64,000 bases of DNA. Origin: JANQQZ01 sp039187315. GTDB taxonomy: Bacteria; Planctomycetota; Phycisphaerae; Phycisphaerales; UBA1924. Location: contig JBCCZQ010000001.1 of NCBI GenBank assembly GCA_039187315.1, forward strand, positions 1-64,000, in the 5' to 3' direction. Under the pieces are notes generated by a model. That model searched no databases. It was not told the DNA's origin and saw nothing but the letters and a program-made list of their open reading frames with translations. How positions within the stretch are numbered: position 1 is the first letter of the stretch; every line of letters starts with the position of its first letter. Positions 43,469 through 52,421 of the stretch are shown in pieces. Position numbers and translations under genes: made by a program.

Positions 43469-44293
43469 ATGACCCGGTTTGTCAATAACGTGAAGACGGT
43501 GTTCCTGCTCGGCGGGCTGATGGGCCTGTTCGCGGCGATCGGTGGCATGCTCGGCGAGGGCTACCTGCTCCCGTTCCTGATCATCGGGCTGATCACCAAT
43601 TTCGGAGCCTTCTTCTTCAGCGACACGATCGCCATCAAGTCCATGCGAGGCCAAGAGGTGGGTCAGGACGACCCGATCTACCAGATGGTCGACGAGCTGC
43701 GTCAGAAGGCCGGCCTGCCCATGCCGCGGGTCTACGTCTGCCCGCAGCAGGCGCCCAACGCCTTCGCAACCGGACGCAGCCCCAGCAAGGCCGCCGTTGC
43801 AGTAACCTTGGGCGCGATGCAGCTGCTCAACGAGCAGGAAATGCGTGGTGTGATGGCGCACGAGCTGGCGCATATCAAGAACCGAGACACGCTGACCTCC
43901 ACGATCGCCGCAACGATCGCGGGTGTGCTCGCGTTCCTCGCGCAGTGGGGGTTCCTGTTCGCGGGCAACCGTGAGCAGTCGAACCCGTTCGTCGCGATCG
44001 GCGTGCTGATCATCGGTGCCGTGGGCGCAGCGGTGATCAAGGCGATGATCAGCCGAAGCCGCGAGTTCGTCGCCGATGCGGACGGGGCCTCCATCGCTGG
44101 CACGCCAACGGGCCTGATGTCCGCGCTGCAGAAGCTCGAATCGCTCAACCAGCGGATCCCGATGCAGAGCCCGAACCCGGCGCAGAACAACCTGTTCATC
44201 GTGGAGCCGTTCGCCGGCAAAACGCTCGGGAAGCTGTTCGCGACGCACCCGCCGACCGCGCAGCGGATCGCCAGGCTGCGTGAGCAGCTCTGA
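43469..44293 (+). CDS. htpX: Membrane zinc metalloprotease HtpX (M48)
   Basis: A 274-residue M48B protease that degrades damaged inner-membrane proteins. The ATG 43469 has GGAAAGG before it, better than the longer frame at 43424. Two membrane helices at about 8-50 precede the catalytic domain. 'GLPMPRVYVCPQQAPNAFAT' and HELAH at 131-135 mark the zinc site, and the third-ligand region 'SRSREFVADADGASIAG' follows a second helix pair. The C-terminal 'ATHPPTAQRIARL' is conserved. It directly abuts the convergent plsC stop with no intervening base. Confidence 0.95.
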   Translation: MTRFVNNVKTVFLLGGLMGLFAAIGGMLGEGYLLPFLIIGLITNFGAFFFSDTIAIKSMRGQEVGQDDPIYQMVDELRQKAGLPMPRVYVCPQQAPNAFATGRSPSKAAVAVTLGAMQLLNEQEMRGVMAHELAHIKNRDTLTSTIAATIAGVLAFLAQWGFLFAGNREQSNPFVAIGVLIIGAVGAAVIKAMISRSREFVADADGASIAGTPTGLMSALQKLESLNQRIPMQSPNPAQNNLFIVEPFAGKTLGKLFATHPPTAQRIARLREQL

Positions 44294-45007
44294 TCACGCG
44301 GGCCGATCACCGGCCCCGCTCAGGTAGCTTCGGTCGCCGGCGCTCGCCGGTGGGTACACACCCCCGGTCCGACTCCGCAGTACCTTGCGGAGCTCCAGAC
44401 GCTGGGCATCGATGGCCTGGGCGAGCAGGTCCGTGCCGCCTTCGCCCTCGATCAGCCCGTGCTCGATCGGCTCGCCGTAGGAGACCGCGATGCGGCAGCC
44501 AAAAAGCCTCGGCAGCTTCCGTGTGCGGGGCCACGCATCGAACGCGCCCTCTATGGCCACGGGCACAACCGGGCACTTGGCCCGGCGGACGATCATCCGG
44601 ACACCGTCGCGGCAGGGCTGCATCGCGCCGTCCCAGGATCGCGAGCCCTCCGGAAAGACGACCACGGCCTGGCCGAGCCCGAGCCGCTCGATCACCGTAC
44701 GGATCGCGCGGATGTCGCCCGACTGATCCTCAAGCGGGATCGTGTTCAGCCTCGTGATCAGCCAGCCGAGCGGTCCCTTGAACAGGCTGGCACGTGCGAG
44801 AAAATGCGTGCCGCGCGACTTAATGGGCGTGCCGACAAGGGGCGGGTCGAAAAACGAGACGTGGTTGGCCGCCAGCAGGCAGGCGCCCGAGGCGGGCACG
44901 CGTTCGACGCCCTGCACGTGCAGGCGGTAGAAGCCGTGGAAGAACACGTGCAGCATGCCGCGGCAGAATACGAAGAAGCGCGACGTTCGCCGGCGATGCG
45001 TGTTCAC
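44294..45007 (-). CDS. plsC: 1-acyl-sn-glycerol-3-phosphate acyltransferase
   Basis: A 237-residue membrane acyltransferase that makes phosphatidic acid. The acceptor/catalytic motif 'ANHVSFFDPPLVG' contains the H-x4-D box, followed by 'FLARASLFKGPLGWLI', then 'VVFPEGSRSWDG' and 'CPVVPVAIEGAF' with the usual spacing. One hydrophobic N-terminal helix is present. The start is GTG 45007, overlapping the cmk stop by four bases, so cmk and plsC are translationally coupled. Confidence 0.9.
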   Translation of the reverse strand: MNTHRRRTSRFFVFCRGMLHVFFHGFYRLHVQGVERVPASGACLLAANHVSFFDPPLVGTPIKSRGTHFLARASLFKGPLGWLITRLNTIPLEDQSGDIRAIRTVIERLGLGQAVVVFPEGSRSWDGAMQPCRDGVRMIVRRAKCPVVPVAIEGAFDAWPRTRKLPRLFGCRIAVSYGEPIEHGLIEGEGGTDLLAQAIDAQRLELRKVLRSRTGGVYPPASAGDRSYLSGAGDRPA

Positions 45008-45768
45008 GTCGCGTTGAGCCGTGCGCGGACACGCTGCGCGAGCAGCGCGACGACGGCCTGGAGCGTGAGCGGGCCGGTATCGATCCGCTCTGCGTCATCC
45101 GGGCAGCGGAGCGGGCCGTCGGCACGCGACGAATCCAGGTGATCGCGCCGCTGGATGTCGGCGAGCAACGTATCGATCTCGATCATGGCATCCGGATCGC
45201 GCTCGCGCAGCTGCTCAGCCCGCCGCTGGGCGCGGACACGCGGGTCCGCATCGAGGTAGAACTTGACCGGCGCGTCGGGGAAGACGACGCTGCCCTGGTC
45301 GCGCCCCTCCGTGACCAGCCGCGGGTGCTGAGCGCCGATGAGCCGCTGCTTACGCACCATGTGCTCGCGGAGGCGGCCGATGCCGGCGAGCGTGGACACC
45401 AGGGCGGTTACATCGGCGTCACGGATACGGCCGTTCATCGGCTTGAACCAGGCCAGCACAGCGGGCGGATCGGTGGACCAGTCGAAGTGGATGTCTGCGT
45501 CGGCGAGAACACTCAGCAGGTGCTCGTGGTCGGCGCAGTCAATGCGGCGATCGATGGCGATCGCTGCCGCAGCGCGGTACATCGCGCCCGTGTCGAGGAA
45601 ATCGAGCCCGAGCCGCTTGGCGAGCAGCCGAGCGACGGTGGACTTGCCCGTGCCCGCAGGGCCGTCGATGGTGATGATCAACTCACGATCGGGGGGGACC
45701 CGCGCATCGGCTGGGTGCTCGGGCGTCGGCTTCTCTTGCTCGCGTGTCACGGTGGTGGCTCGTTCCAC
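45004..45768 (-). CDS. cmk: Cytidylate kinase
   Basis: A 254-residue P-loop kinase that phosphorylates CMP/dCMP with ATP. The P-loop is 'ITIDGPAGTGKSTVARLLAK'; 'LDFLDTGAMYRAAAAIAID' and 'TEGRDQGSVVFPDAPVKFYL' (GRDxGTV-like) are typical, and 'ADPRVRAQRRAEQLRE' follows. A 30-residue polar N-terminal extension precedes the P-loop, from GTG 45768. It forms an operon with plsC and lies 40 bases after the TIM-barrel gene in the same direction. Confidence 0.93.
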   Translation of the reverse strand: MERATTVTREQEKPTPEHPADARVPPDRELIITIDGPAGTGKSTVARLLAKRLGLDFLDTGAMYRAAAAIAIDRRIDCADHEHLLSVLADADIHFDWSTDPPAVLAWFKPMNGRIRDADVTALVSTLAGIGRLREHMVRKQRLIGAQHPRLVTEGRDQGSVVFPDAPVKFYLDADPRVRAQRRAEQLRERDPDAMIEIDTLLADIQRRDHLDSSRADGPLRCPDDAERIDTGPLTLQAVVALLAQRVRARLNAT

Positions 45769-45808
45769 GGCGTCCCCGCTTGCCTGCCGGCCGGACCACG
45801 GCCGAGCA

Positions 45809-46885
45809 TTACCCCTTGGCGACCTCGATCGCGTGGTCGAGCGCCCACCGGCTCAGGTCCGTGCCCACGACCGGGTCGCCCGTGCCCGAATACCGAACGG
45901 CGAGCGAGCCGTCGAACCCGACCGAGTGCACCGCATCGATCAGCGGCTGCAGGTCATACGGCGAGTGTACCGGAGGATCCTCCTCCGGCTCGAGGCCCTG
46001 TTCATTGAGCACCGCGTTGATCAGGCTCTCGAGCCCACCGCCCGGCCCCCCACTCGGGTCGAGAGCAGCCGCATCCTCGCCTGCCTCAGCCGCCATGGAC
46101 GCTTCGAGCTGTTCTTCGTCATCGGCCAGCTCGGCTTCGGTGGGCTCGGCGTCGGTGGGCTCAGCCTCGGCAGGCGGCTGGCGCTGCTCCGCGTTTTCTG
46201 CTTGGGCTCCACGCTTGTTCGCCTGGGGCGCATCGTTGTCCTCCGACGGCTCGGCCGGGGTGAGCTCGACCGTGGTCGCGCAGACCACGCTGGCATAGGG
46301 CACGAGCTTGCGGAGATAGGCCGCGGGGTCGTCGGCTTGGACAGCCTCGGCGAAATCGGGCAGCGTGCCGACGCGGAAGCCGCCGACCTTCTTGATCAGT
46401 TCCGTCACGCGTTCAGGCTGCTTAGTCAGGCCCTCGCGCGGCGCGATCAGGATGGACATGTCGAGCTTGTCGGCTGTTTCAACAATCTGTCGGAATCGAT
46501 CGGCAGCGAAGTCGACGAAGTCATCCTCATCGGCGCTCTCGACGCCGATGGCGGCCGCGTTGCAGCCGAGCAGGCTGGCGGCGGTGAGGACCCGTTTGGC
46601 GCGGTCGACGCCCTGCCCACCGACCTCGTCGCTCTCGTCGGCCAGCCGGAGCGGTTCGGGCTCGATCAGGAGGAGGCAGGCGCACCGCTGTTTGTCGGCC
46701 GTCTCGCGGAGGGCCTCGAGCGTGCTGCGGGTGGCCCCCTTGAGCAGATCGGTGGTGAGGTTGAGCCCGTTCATGTCGAGCTCTTGCCGAGCGAATTTGG
46801 GCAGGTCGCTGAGCGTCAGCTTCGGCTTGCCGCGAGAGGGGGCCAGGAGGCCGCGGACGGAGGCTGCGTGGAGCGTCAGGAGCAT
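45809..46885 (-). CDS. TIM-barrel protein (sugar phosphate isomerase/epimerase-like) with acidic insert
   Basis: A 358-residue protein starting at ATG 46885. Strands such as 'LLLIEPEPLRLA', 'NAAAIGVESADEDDFVDFAA' and 'LDMSILIAPREGLTKQPERV' fit an AP-endonuclease-2-type TIM barrel, as in sugar isomerases. Residues about 215-300 are replaced by an acidic low-complexity stretch (repeated Glu/Ala/Pro, Asp) before the last strand region ('LIDAVHSVGFDGSLAVRYSG'). Metal ligands typical of the family are not obvious, so enzymatic activity is uncertain. It precedes cmk on the same strand. Confidence 0.6.
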   Translation of the reverse strand: MLLTLHAASVRGLLAPSRGKPKLTLSDLPKFARQELDMNGLNLTTDLLKGATRSTLEALRETADKQRCACLLLIEPEPLRLADESDEVGGQGVDRAKRVLTAASLLGCNAAAIGVESADEDDFVDFAADRFRQIVETADKLDMSILIAPREGLTKQPERVTELIKKVGGFRVGTLPDFAEAVQADDPAAYLRKLVPYASVVCATTVELTPAEPSEDNDAPQANKRGAQAENAEQRQPPAEAEPTDAEPTEAELADDEEQLEASMAAEAGEDAAALDPSGGPGGGLESLINAVLNEQGLEPEEDPPVHSPYDLQPLIDAVHSVGFDGSLAVRYSGTGDPVVGTDLSRWALDHAIEVAKG

Positions 46886-47002
46886 CGATCGCAGGGTATG
46901 CCGGGAGCAGACCCGCGATCCGTGAGGAGACGCTAGCATGTCCGCGATTCCAGGCGCGCCGTCGTGCGCTCGCCGATTTCCGAACGACAGGAGACCGGGC
47001 TC

Positions 47003-47383
47003 ATGGGCTCACCATCCGACCGCCGCTATGCCGACACGCACGAGTGGCACCGGCTCGACGGCGAGCTGATCGTCATCGGCATCAGCCAGTTCGCGGTCGA
47101 TCAGCTGACCGACGTGACGTTCGCCGAACTCAAGCCCGAGGGCACACAGGTCGAGGCCGGAGGCGAGATCGGTGAGGTCGAGAGCGTCAAGACCTCCAGC
47201 GATGTGTACTCCGGCATGGCGGGCGAGATCGTCGAGGTGAACCAACAGGTCGTAGACGACCCGTCGCTCTTGAACTCCGATCCCTACGGCGAGGGCTGGC
47301 TCATCAAGCTCAAGCCCGGCGACCCGGCCGAGATCGATGGCCTGCTCGATGCGGCGGCGTACGACGAGAAGAACCCTGCCTGA
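47003..47383 (+). CDS. gcvH: Glycine cleavage system H protein
   Basis: A 126-residue lipoyl carrier that shuttles the aminomethyl group between the P and T proteins. 'YADTHEWHRLDGELIVIGIS' and 'IGEVESVKTSSDVYSGMAG' place the lipoyl lysine in the usual 'ESVKT' hairpin. The C-terminal 'LLNSDPYGEGWLIKLK' is diagnostic. GGAGA before ATG 47003 supports this start. No gcvT or gcvP is nearby, so the complex is encoded elsewhere. Confidence 0.95.
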   Translation: MGSPSDRRYADTHEWHRLDGELIVIGISQFAVDQLTDVTFAELKPEGTQVEAGGEIGEVESVKTSSDVYSGMAGEIVEVNQQVVDDPSLLNSDPYGEGWLIKLKPGDPAEIDGLLDAAAYDEKNPA

Positions 47384-47504
47384 CTCGCTGACCGAACCCG
47401 TTGGTGGCGTGTCGAGCACGCCTCGCACCGAGCAGGCGGCCTCTCCGGCTGTGCCGCCACGAACGTCTGTGCACGAACCGATTTCGCAGGAACCGACGAC
47501 GCCG

Positions 47505-48233
47505 ATGATCCGATGCAGCGGAGTGACCAAGGCGTACACCATCGGCCCCCGTAGGGTGCCGGCGCTGCGCGGCGTCGACCTGCACATCGCCGAGACCGGC
47601 TTCCACGCGATCATGGGCCGATCCGGCTCGGGCAAGAGCACATTGCTGCACCTGCTGGCGGCCCTGGACCGCCCGGACGAGGGCGAGATCCAGATCATGG
47701 GCCGGGCGATCCACAGCCTCGACGAGCGGTCGGCGACCGAGTTCCGCCGCCGCGAGATCGGGATCGTCTTCCAGCAGTTCAACCTGATCTCGACGCTCTC
47801 GGCACGCGAGAACGTCGAGCTGCCCGGGGAGCTGGCGGGCGAGGACCCCGCAAAGCTGCGCGGGCGCAGCGGCGAGCTGCTCGAGCGCCTGGGGCTGGGC
47901 GACCGGATGGAGCACCGCCCGCAGGCGCTATCGGGCGGCGAGCAGCAGCGGGTGGCGATTGCGAGGTCGCTGTTGTTCCGCCCACCGGTTCTGTTCGCGG
48001 ACGAGCCGACAGGCAACCTGGATTCGGGCTCGAGCGAGCAGCTCTGGGCGCTGCTGGACGAGATCGCGCGGGATGAGGCGATTACGGTCGTTATGGTGAC
48101 GCACGAGCCGTCGGCCGCGGTGCACTGCCAGCACGTGATCGTGCGGGCCGACGGCCGGGTGACCGGCCGGTTCGACGTGGAGGACCTCGATGCGACCGGC
48201 GTGGCGGCTCGCTATTCGGAACTTGCGAGCTAG
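47505..48233 (+). CDS. ABC transporter ATP-binding protein (LolD/MacB-type)
   Basis: A 242-residue ATPase. The Walker A is 'IMGRSGSGKSTLLHLLAAL', the Q-loop 'IGIVFQQFNLI', the signature 'LSGGEQQRVAIARSLL', and Walker B 'VLFADEPTGNLDSGSSE', the LolD/MacB hallmark. The ATG at 47505 begins the conserved N-terminus; the longer open frame is not used. Its 3' end overlaps the permease start by 44 bases, so the two are surely coexpressed as one lipoprotein-release or MacB-like mechanotransmission transporter. Confidence 0.92.
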   Translation: MIRCSGVTKAYTIGPRRVPALRGVDLHIAETGFHAIMGRSGSGKSTLLHLLAALDRPDEGEIQIMGRAIHSLDERSATEFRRREIGIVFQQFNLISTLSARENVELPGELAGEDPAKLRGRSGELLERLGLGDRMEHRPQALSGGEQQRVAIARSLLFRPPVLFADEPTGNLDSGSSEQLWALLDEIARDEAITVVMVTHEPSAAVHCQHVIVRADGRVTGRFDVEDLDATGVAARYSELAS

Positions 48234-50964
48234 GCCGAAGCGCACGGCCCTGCTGGTCGCGGCGGTCTGCCTGTCTTCGCTCTTGATCGCGGCGGTCGCG
48301 ACGGCGATGGCGTCGATCCAGGGCTCGATCCAGGCCCGGATTGCCAAGCAGATCGGCGTCGCCGACATCCGCATCCAGGGCCAGGGGACCGGGCAGACGA
48401 TCGACGCGTCGTGGATCGACCGCGCCGAGACCTGGCCGGGCGTCGAGGCCGCGGTAGGAAGGATCGAGCACCCGCTCTCGGTCCGGGCAACGATCGAACT
48501 CTGGCGGCCGGTTGACGGCGAGAACTCGGAGGGTCCTCACCGGCTCACACGGGTCCAGACGATGGTCAGTGCGATGGGGCACGGCGTTGAGCTCGGCGCG
48601 GATGCCGAGCTCCAGAACGTCGATCTCGCCCAGGGCCGTCTGCCGGCAACGCCGACCGAAATCGCGATCGACACACTGCTGGCCGACCGTCTCGCGGGCC
48701 GGCGTGGGCAGGCCGGGGCGCTCGGCGGGGCGGTCTCGCAGCGCGATGTCATGCTCGATGCGGCGGATGCCGAGGACGAGGCGACCGGCCGGACGTTGCC
48801 GGCCCTCGATGCCGAATCGGCCAATGCCGAGGTGTCGGTGGGCATCGGCGACGAGATCGAGCTGGTCCGCGGGCTGTTCTTCCGTGAGAGTGCGACGTAC
48901 ACGATCGTCGGGATCGTCGAGCCGCCGCCGCTGGGCGGACGCCCCCAGGCATTCCTCGATCGCCAAACGCTCTCGGAGATCGCGCGGTCGCCCGGTCGGA
49001 TCACGGCGGTCGATGTGCTGCTTGAGCGAGGCGTGGATCCGGAGACCATCGCGCAGGCGAAGCGCGACGCGCTGACCGAGGACGAGTCGCGCGACGTCAT
49101 CATCCAGACCACAGCGAAGATCACCTCTGGTCTGGAGCAGAACCTGCGCACGGGGCGCATCGGGATGGTCTTTGCATCCGTGCTGTCGTTCCTGGCGGCG
49201 TCGTTCATCATTATGACCGGGCTGACGGTCGATGTGTCCGAGCGGCAGCGGGAGCTGGCGATCCTGCGGTGCATCGGTGGTGAGCGGCGGCAGCTCGCGG
49301 TCAGCCAGCTCTTCGTCGGGCTGATCATCGGCGGCGTGGGCGCGCTGATCGGCACGCCGCTGGGCTTGATCTCGTGCGCGGTCCTGATCTGGTTCTTCGA
49401 GGATGTACTGCGGACGGGGCTGGTGATCACGTGGTGGCCGATCGTGCTCGCCGCGGGCGGCGCGGTGGTCTCGGGGCTGCTCGGCGCTGCGTGGCCGGCG
49501 TACAAGGCGTCGAGCACGAGCCCGCTCAGGGCGATGTCGCCGCGGGCAGTACCCGCGGGTCGGGCGCCGATCGTGCTCACAACCGTCCTCGCGCTGCTCG
49601 GCGTCGCTTCGCAGATCGTGACCGTCGGCACACCCGACGACGGCAGGCAGGCGTTCTGGCTCTACGTGCTGCTCGGGCTGCCGGCGATGTTCATCGGCTA
49701 CTTCGTGCTGGGCGTGCCGATGACGCTGCTGGTCGTCCGCGCCCTCGGCCCGCTGATCGCGCGGTCGCTCGGCCTGCCCAAGCGCCTGCTCGAACGCACC
49801 ATCGCGCAGACCCCCTACCGCTTCGGGTTCACGGCCGGCTCGATGATGGCCGGCCTGGCGCTGATGATCATGATCTGGACGCACGGCGGCTCGATCGGCC
49901 GGGACTTCCTCGGCAAGTTCGAATTCCCAGACGCGTTCGTCAGCGGCATCGCCCTGACGCCCGAGGCGCAGCGGGCGCTCGACGAGCTCGAATTCGTCGA
50001 CGGCACCTGCGCCATCAGCATCACGCCGATCGAGACCGATGTCTTCGGCGTGACGAACCTCACGAAATACGCCTCCTCATTTATTGCATTCGAACCCGAG
50101 CCGTTCTTCGAGCTGGCGGAGCTGACGTGGATCGAGGGCTCAGAGCAGACCGCCAAGCCAAGGCTGATCGAGGGCGGCGCGGTCATCGTCGCCCGCGAGT
50201 TTCAGCTCGCGCAGGGGCTCGGCGTGGGCGATACGTTCCGCTGCCGGCACAACGGCCAGCCGCACGAGTTCGAGATCGTCGGCGTTGTGACCAGCCCCGG
50301 CCTCGACATCGTCAGCAAGTTTTTCAATATCGGCGAGGAGTACACCCAGCAGGCGATCCACTCCGTCTTTGGCTCACGCCGGGACATGATTGACCGCTTC
50401 GGGATCGAGACGATCAGCCTCATACAGATCGAGCTGTCCGACGATGTCGATGACGCGGAGGCGATGGCCGTCATCGAACGCGTGACGTTCCCGTACGGCA
50501 TCCTCGACGCCGGCAGCGGCCGAGAAATCAAGGGCCAGCTCATGGCCGTCTTCGGGGGCGCCATCGGCGCGTTTACCGCCGTGGCGATTTGCGCGATGCT
50601 CGTAGCGTGCTTCGGCGTGGCGAACCTGATCGTCGCTGGGGTCGATGCCCGACGCTTCGAGTTCGGCGTGCTGCGGGCCGTCGGCGCGCAGGCGGGCGTC
50701 CTGCTGCGCCTGGAGATCGGCGAGGCGATCGTCATCGCGGTCTGCGCGGTCGTACTCGGAAGCGCGATGGGCCTCCAGGCGGCGTGGGCCGGCCAACGCC
50801 TGCACCGGCTGCTCATCGGGCTCGACCTCGAACTGCAGATCCCTGTCGACGGGTTCGCGATCGGCTGGGTCGCGGTCACGGTCATCACCGTGATGGCCGC
50901 GGTGCCGGCGGGGCTGGGCATCATGCGAACCCGTCCCCGCGACCTGCTCGCAACACGCAATTAG
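48190..50964 (+). CDS. FtsX-like ABC transporter permease (large, LolC/MacB class)
   Basis: A 924-residue permease. An N-terminal membrane helix ('TALLVAAVCLSSLLIAAVAT') is followed by a large extracytoplasmic domain (about 45-320) and an FtsX-like three-helix core. That core includes 'SERQRELAILRCIGGERRQL'. A central helix group follows, then a second extracytoplasmic domain and a second FtsX core ('VDARRFEFGVLRAVGAQAGV'). This two-copy design is that of long single-chain permeases for lipoproteins or hydrophobic substrates. It overlaps the ATPase gene upstream and ends convergently near the ArsR-AHSA1 gene. Confidence 0.88.
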   Translation: MRPAWRLAIRNLRARPKRTALLVAAVCLSSLLIAAVATAMASIQGSIQARIAKQIGVADIRIQGQGTGQTIDASWIDRAETWPGVEAAVGRIEHPLSVRATIELWRPVDGENSEGPHRLTRVQTMVSAMGHGVELGADAELQNVDLAQGRLPATPTEIAIDTLLADRLAGRRGQAGALGGAVSQRDVMLDAADAEDEATGRTLPALDAESANAEVSVGIGDEIELVRGLFFRESATYTIVGIVEPPPLGGRPQAFLDRQTLSEIARSPGRITAVDVLLERGVDPETIAQAKRDALTEDESRDVIIQTTAKITSGLEQNLRTGRIGMVFASVLSFLAASFIIMTGLTVDVSERQRELAILRCIGGERRQLAVSQLFVGLIIGGVGALIGTPLGLISCAVLIWFFEDVLRTGLVITWWPIVLAAGGAVVSGLLGAAWPAYKASSTSPLRAMSPRAVPAGRAPIVLTTVLALLGVASQIVTVGTPDDGRQAFWLYVLLGLPAMFIGYFVLGVPMTLLVVRALGPLIARSLGLPKRLLERTIAQTPYRFGFTAGSMMAGLALMIMIWTHGGSIGRDFLGKFEFPDAFVSGIALTPEAQRALDELEFVDGTCAISITPIETDVFGVTNLTKYASSFIAFEPEPFFELAELTWIEGSEQTAKPRLIEGGAVIVAREFQLAQGLGVGDTFRCRHNGQPHEFEIVGVVTSPGLDIVSKFFNIGEEYTQQAIHSVFGSRRDMIDRFGIETISLIQIELSDDVDDAEAMAVIERVTFPYGILDAGSGREIKGQLMAVFGGAIGAFTAVAICAMLVACFGVANLIVAGVDARRFEFGVLRAVGAQAGVLLRLEIGEAIVIAVCAVVLGSAMGLQAAWAGQRLHRLLIGLDLELQIPVDGFAIGWVAVTVITVMAAVPAGLGIMRTRPRDLLATRN

Positions 50965-50980
50965 ACCGCGCTCGATTTGC

Positions 50981-51766
50981 TTACTCGAACAGCCCACGCA
51001 GCTTCTCGAGCCCGTCGAGCCAACCCGCTTCGAACTCCGTCGGCGTCTCGTCGGTGAACTCGCCGACCATCCGGTGGTCGACGGTCACGCGTGTGCCAGT
51101 TCCGATGGGCTCGAAGGACATGGTCGCGTTGGAGACGACCGCCTCGGGCATCGTAAAGTCGCCCTTCATGCGGATCTTCCGGTCCGGCTTGAGCATGGTG
51201 ATGAACGCCATCAGGTTCTCGTCGCCGTTGTCGGACAAGAGGTAAAAGCGACCGCCGAGCTTGGGCTCGATGACCGCTTTCCATCCGGCATCCGGGCCGT
51301 TGTTGAACCATTCGGCGGGGCGGTTGAGCACGGTGTTGTACACGGCCGCGGGCTCTGCCTTGACCGTGATCTCTGAGCGGATGACCGCCAGCCGCGCCGG
51401 CTTCTCGAGCAGTTTCGTGGCGTTCATCGTCGTGTCCCCTCTGTGCTGCGGACTCTCGGCTGCGTTCCTGAGTCGATCGAGCGAGCCGGCCCACGCATCC
51501 TCGTACCTGCTGACCCACCGCTCGTATACGCGTCGGAGCGGAACGGCGTTGAGATGGTTCAGCTTCCTGCGCCCTCGGCGCTCGGACGTGATCAGCCCCG
51601 CCGATTCGAGCACACCGAGATGCTTCATGACCGCGAAGCGCGTCAGCGTCGGCACCAACGCTGCCAGCTCCCCGGTCGAGCGGGGGCCATACCGGAGCCC
51701 GTCGAGAAGCCCCCGGCGTGTTGGATCGGCGAGGGCGCGCCAGACGGCGTCGAGCGAGTCGTCCAT
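50981..51766 (-). CDS. ArsR-type repressor fused to AHSA1/SRPBCC domain
   Basis: A 261-residue fusion. Residues about 1-95 are an ArsR winged helix ('VWRALADPTRRGLLDGLRYG' and 'TRFAVMKHLGVLESAGLITS'), without the Cys pair of metal sensors. Residues about 120-261 are an AHSA1-type SRPBCC barrel ('PAAVYNTVLNRPAEWFNNG' and 'GTGTRVTVDHRMVGEF'). Free-standing versions of both often sit next to each other; here they are one chain, so ligand binding by the barrel could directly control DNA binding. It lies 12 bases after the DinB gene. Confidence 0.88.
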   Translation of the reverse strand: MDDSLDAVWRALADPTRRGLLDGLRYGPRSTGELAALVPTLTRFAVMKHLGVLESAGLITSERRGRRKLNHLNAVPLRRVYERWVSRYEDAWAGSLDRLRNAAESPQHRGDTTMNATKLLEKPARLAVIRSEITVKAEPAAVYNTVLNRPAEWFNNGPDAGWKAVIEPKLGGRFYLLSDNGDENLMAFITMLKPDRKIRMKGDFTMPEAVVSNATMSFEPIGTGTRVTVDHRMVGEFTDETPTEFEAGWLDGLEKLRGLFE

Positions 51767-51778
51767 GACCCGCCCCGA

Positions 51779-52273
51779 TCAGCCGAACACGCGCGGAAGA
51801 TCGAGCTGCCGGCGGATGACCGTTAGCTGACCCGCGTGCATGCCCTCGTGCCACGCGATCGAGGTCATCAGCTTCGCACGCGTATCGCCGAACTGGGCGA
51901 GCGGTCCTTCCACCGCCGTGGTCAGGTCTTCATCGGACTGGCCCTTGAAATAGGCTGTGAGTGTCTCGCGACGCTCGACCATCATCGCGATGAGCTCGTC
52001 CCGACCGGGGTAACGCGAGCAGTCGGCTGCCGGGTCCGCGCCGCCCGCAAACATCTTCTGCTGATCTTCTGAGAAGATGCTCGGCTTGCCCGCGAGCATG
52101 TGCAGCGTCATGTCGTCCGTGTACGCGAGCTGGCCGACGATGTAGCCCGCGTTGCTGCCCCCCTCGCAAAAGAGCCGGTGGAACGCGTCACCCTCAATAT
52201 CCTGGAGGAAGCCCATCGTGGCTCGGCGGGCGAAATCCATGACAAACAGGCCGGTCTCAAGCAGAGCGCTCAT
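51779..52273 (-). CDS. DinB/DUF664-like four-helix protein
   Basis: A 164-residue four-helix protein of the DinB superfamily, starting at ATG 52273 with GGAGA upstream. Metal-ligand-like histidines occur in 'TLHMLAGKPS' and 'TSIAWHEGMHAGQL'; the last gives the typical H-x3-H of the fourth helix. 'NAGYIVGQLAYTDDMTLHML' is the first ligand helix. DinB proteins include thiol transferases and metal enzymes. It is the first gene of an operon with the ArsR-AHSA1 fusion and sits directly downstream of a palindrome that looks like their operator. Confidence 0.8.
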   Translation of the reverse strand: MSALLETGLFVMDFARRATMGFLQDIEGDAFHRLFCEGGSNAGYIVGQLAYTDDMTLHMLAGKPSIFSEDQQKMFAGGADPAADCSRYPGRDELIAMMVERRETLTAYFKGQSDEDLTTAVEGPLAQFGDTRAKLMTSIAWHEGMHAGQLTVIRRQLDLPRVFG

Positions 52274-52309
52274 GGCTGATCTCCTGTGCAAGCGGCCCCG
52301 AGGCCGCAC

Positions 52310-52335
52310 TATATGTGACTATATTGTCACATATA
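52310..52335. promoter_or_regulatory. Probable operator of the DinB / ArsR-AHSA1 operon
   Basis: TATATGTGAC (52310-52319) and GTCACATATA (52326-52335) are a perfect 10-bp inverted repeat with a six-base AT spacer, 36 bases before the DinB start. The symmetric, AT-rich form and the placement at the head of the operon that encodes an ArsR repressor suggest autoregulation. It contains TGTGA/TCACA half-sites, but eight bases apart, not the six of a CRP site. Confidence 0.7.
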
Positions 52336-52421
52336 AGCACCCCAAGTCAAGCATGGGCCCCGTTTTCCCCTCTTGCCCTGCTTCTACGATGGCCGGAGGG
52401 ATGCCGGGAGGAACGCGTGCC

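Noticed and set aside
52310..52335. CRP-type site
   Set aside because: TGTGA and TCACA half-sites are eight bases apart instead of six; an ArsR-type operator fits the context better.
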